From: a virus
Length of the DNA: 22,754 bases
Direction: 5' to 3' (one strand)
IMG/VR virus record: IMGVR_UViG_3300042691_003232
Location: 1-22,754 of that record
Made by a program: the position numbers and the translations under genes. The notes under the pieces were generated by a model. The model made no database searches. It was not told where the DNA came from and saw nothing but the letters and a program-made list of their open reading frames with translations. Below, in pieces: positions 22,196 to 22,754 of this stretch; within the stretch, counting starts at the first letter, position 1, and every line of letters starts with the position of its first letter.

Positions 22196-22754
22196 TTATG
22201 AGTTGGCAATACCGTAAAGACGGGCAACGCCGCTTGTAATGTTTCCAGAAGCCATAACAAAACGAACGCCAGTTAATGCCGCAGTATTGGTATTGCAACC
22301 GATACCCTGTATGTACCTAACCTGATTGGCGTTTGTAAGACCAACCCCCAAAAAGTAATAAAGTTTTTGAAGAGTTGTGCTTGATGGATTTGAAATATAC
22401 AAATCAAAAGTAGCGTTTTCGCCACCAACATTTCCAAGAATAGAATGAACCGAAACAAAAGTGCCGGGAGAAGCAAAAGAATCATTAGTTCCAGCAAAAG
22501 TTGACGTTGAACTTTGTGTTCTGTTTTCAAAAGTTACATACGTTGATGTTGTTACATATGTGCCGCCAATTTTAAGCAGCATTTGCAATTGCTGGCCGTC
22601 CGTTTGACAAACCAAGCCGGTCACACTAATAAGATATTTATCATAGGTACTGCTAAATGTAGTTTCAATATCCATCGTTGCCGAATTAGAAGCGGTAACG
22701 GTAGACAGCAAAACTAATGCTCCAGCGCTTGGAGTAGCAAAACTCAACGCGCCT
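22196..22754 (-). CDS. Tail/appendage structural protein, 5' end cut by window edge
   Basis: At least 183 residues. The frame is open to the right edge; the first possible start inside the window is a TTG at 22747, so the protein probably begins beyond it. The sequence is Thr/Ser/Val-rich beta structure: GALVLLSTVTASNSATMDIE, FSSTYDKYLISVTGLVCQTD, ISNPSSTTLQKLYYFLGVGL, and it ends FVMASGNITSGVARLYGIANS. This recalls a C-terminal domain found in tail fibre or appendage proteins of environmental phages, with the TASxSATxDFxxxxSTYDxY pattern and the final SGxxxRLYGI. A host-binding or decoration role is likely (inference). Its stop is nine bases before the next ATG. Confidence 0.6.
   Translation of the reverse strand, partial: GALSFATPSAGALVLLSTVTASNSATMDIETTFSSTYDKYLISVTGLVCQTDGQQLQMLLKIGGTYVTTSTYVTFENRTQSSTSTFAGTNDSFASPGTFVSVHSILGNVGGENATFDLYISNPSSTTLQKLYYFLGVGLTNANQVRYIQGIGCNTNTAALTGVRFVMASGNITSGVARLYGIANS

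Noticed and set aside
1-22754. tRNA genes, CRISPR arrays, integrase or transposase, attachment sites
   Set aside because: None found by reading; no cloverleaf-like segment, no regularly spaced repeats, and no recombinase motifs in any long frame.

Overview
The window is part of a tailed-phage genome, most likely podovirus-like. There is no rRNA, tRNA, integrase, insertion sequence or CRISPR array. Genes are packed head to tail, joined by ATGA or TAATG overlaps, and split into two convergent blocks. The host cannot be read from the sequence. Lysis genes of the holin plus M15 peptidase type, and Shine-Dalgarno sites of the GGAG type, fit a Gram-negative bacterial host; this is inference.

Left block (plus strand, 1-6952): DNA modification, nucleotide and replication genes. 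It opens with three overlapping genes: an SGNH-hydrolase-like protein cut by the window edge, a fold-type-II PLP enzyme, and a protein resembling the amino acid:DNA transferases (formerly alpha-glutamyl/putrescinyl thymine pyrophosphorylases). PLP enzymes and amino acid:DNA transferases are known partners in building hypermodified thymines from 5-hydroxymethyl-dU in phage DNA. A dCMP deaminase, which makes dUMP, and a family B type DNA polymerase follow. A 14-base repeat (GTTGTACAATTAAA) precedes both the deaminase and the next group of small genes. That group encodes tiny membrane peptides, a zinc-finger-like protein, a ribbon-helix-helix-like protein and several unknowns.

A GC-rich hairpin with a UUCG loop sits at 6958-6977 where the blocks meet. 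It is oriented to terminate the minus-strand block.

Right block (minus strand, read from 22754 down to 7017): virion and lysis genes. In transcription order these are a tail/appendage protein cut by the window edge, a small coiled-coil protein, a membrane protein that may start at a rare ATT codon, a TM plus coiled-coil protein encoded partly inside it (spanin-like), a small unknown, a 3TM holin and an M15 endolysin. Next come a head-tail adaptor, a tail fibre, a tail tube/nozzle-like protein carrying two tandem 86-residue repeats, a small unknown and a GNAT-like protein. Four large Ala/Gly/Gln-rich proteins end the block; they look like ejection (internal virion) proteins, and one carries DUF4214-like motifs. 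Terminase, portal and capsid genes are not seen and would be expected beyond the right edge.

The most interesting element is the putative thymine hypermodification cassette with its unexpected SGNH partner. The possible ATT start and the duplicated 14-base promoter-like element are next.
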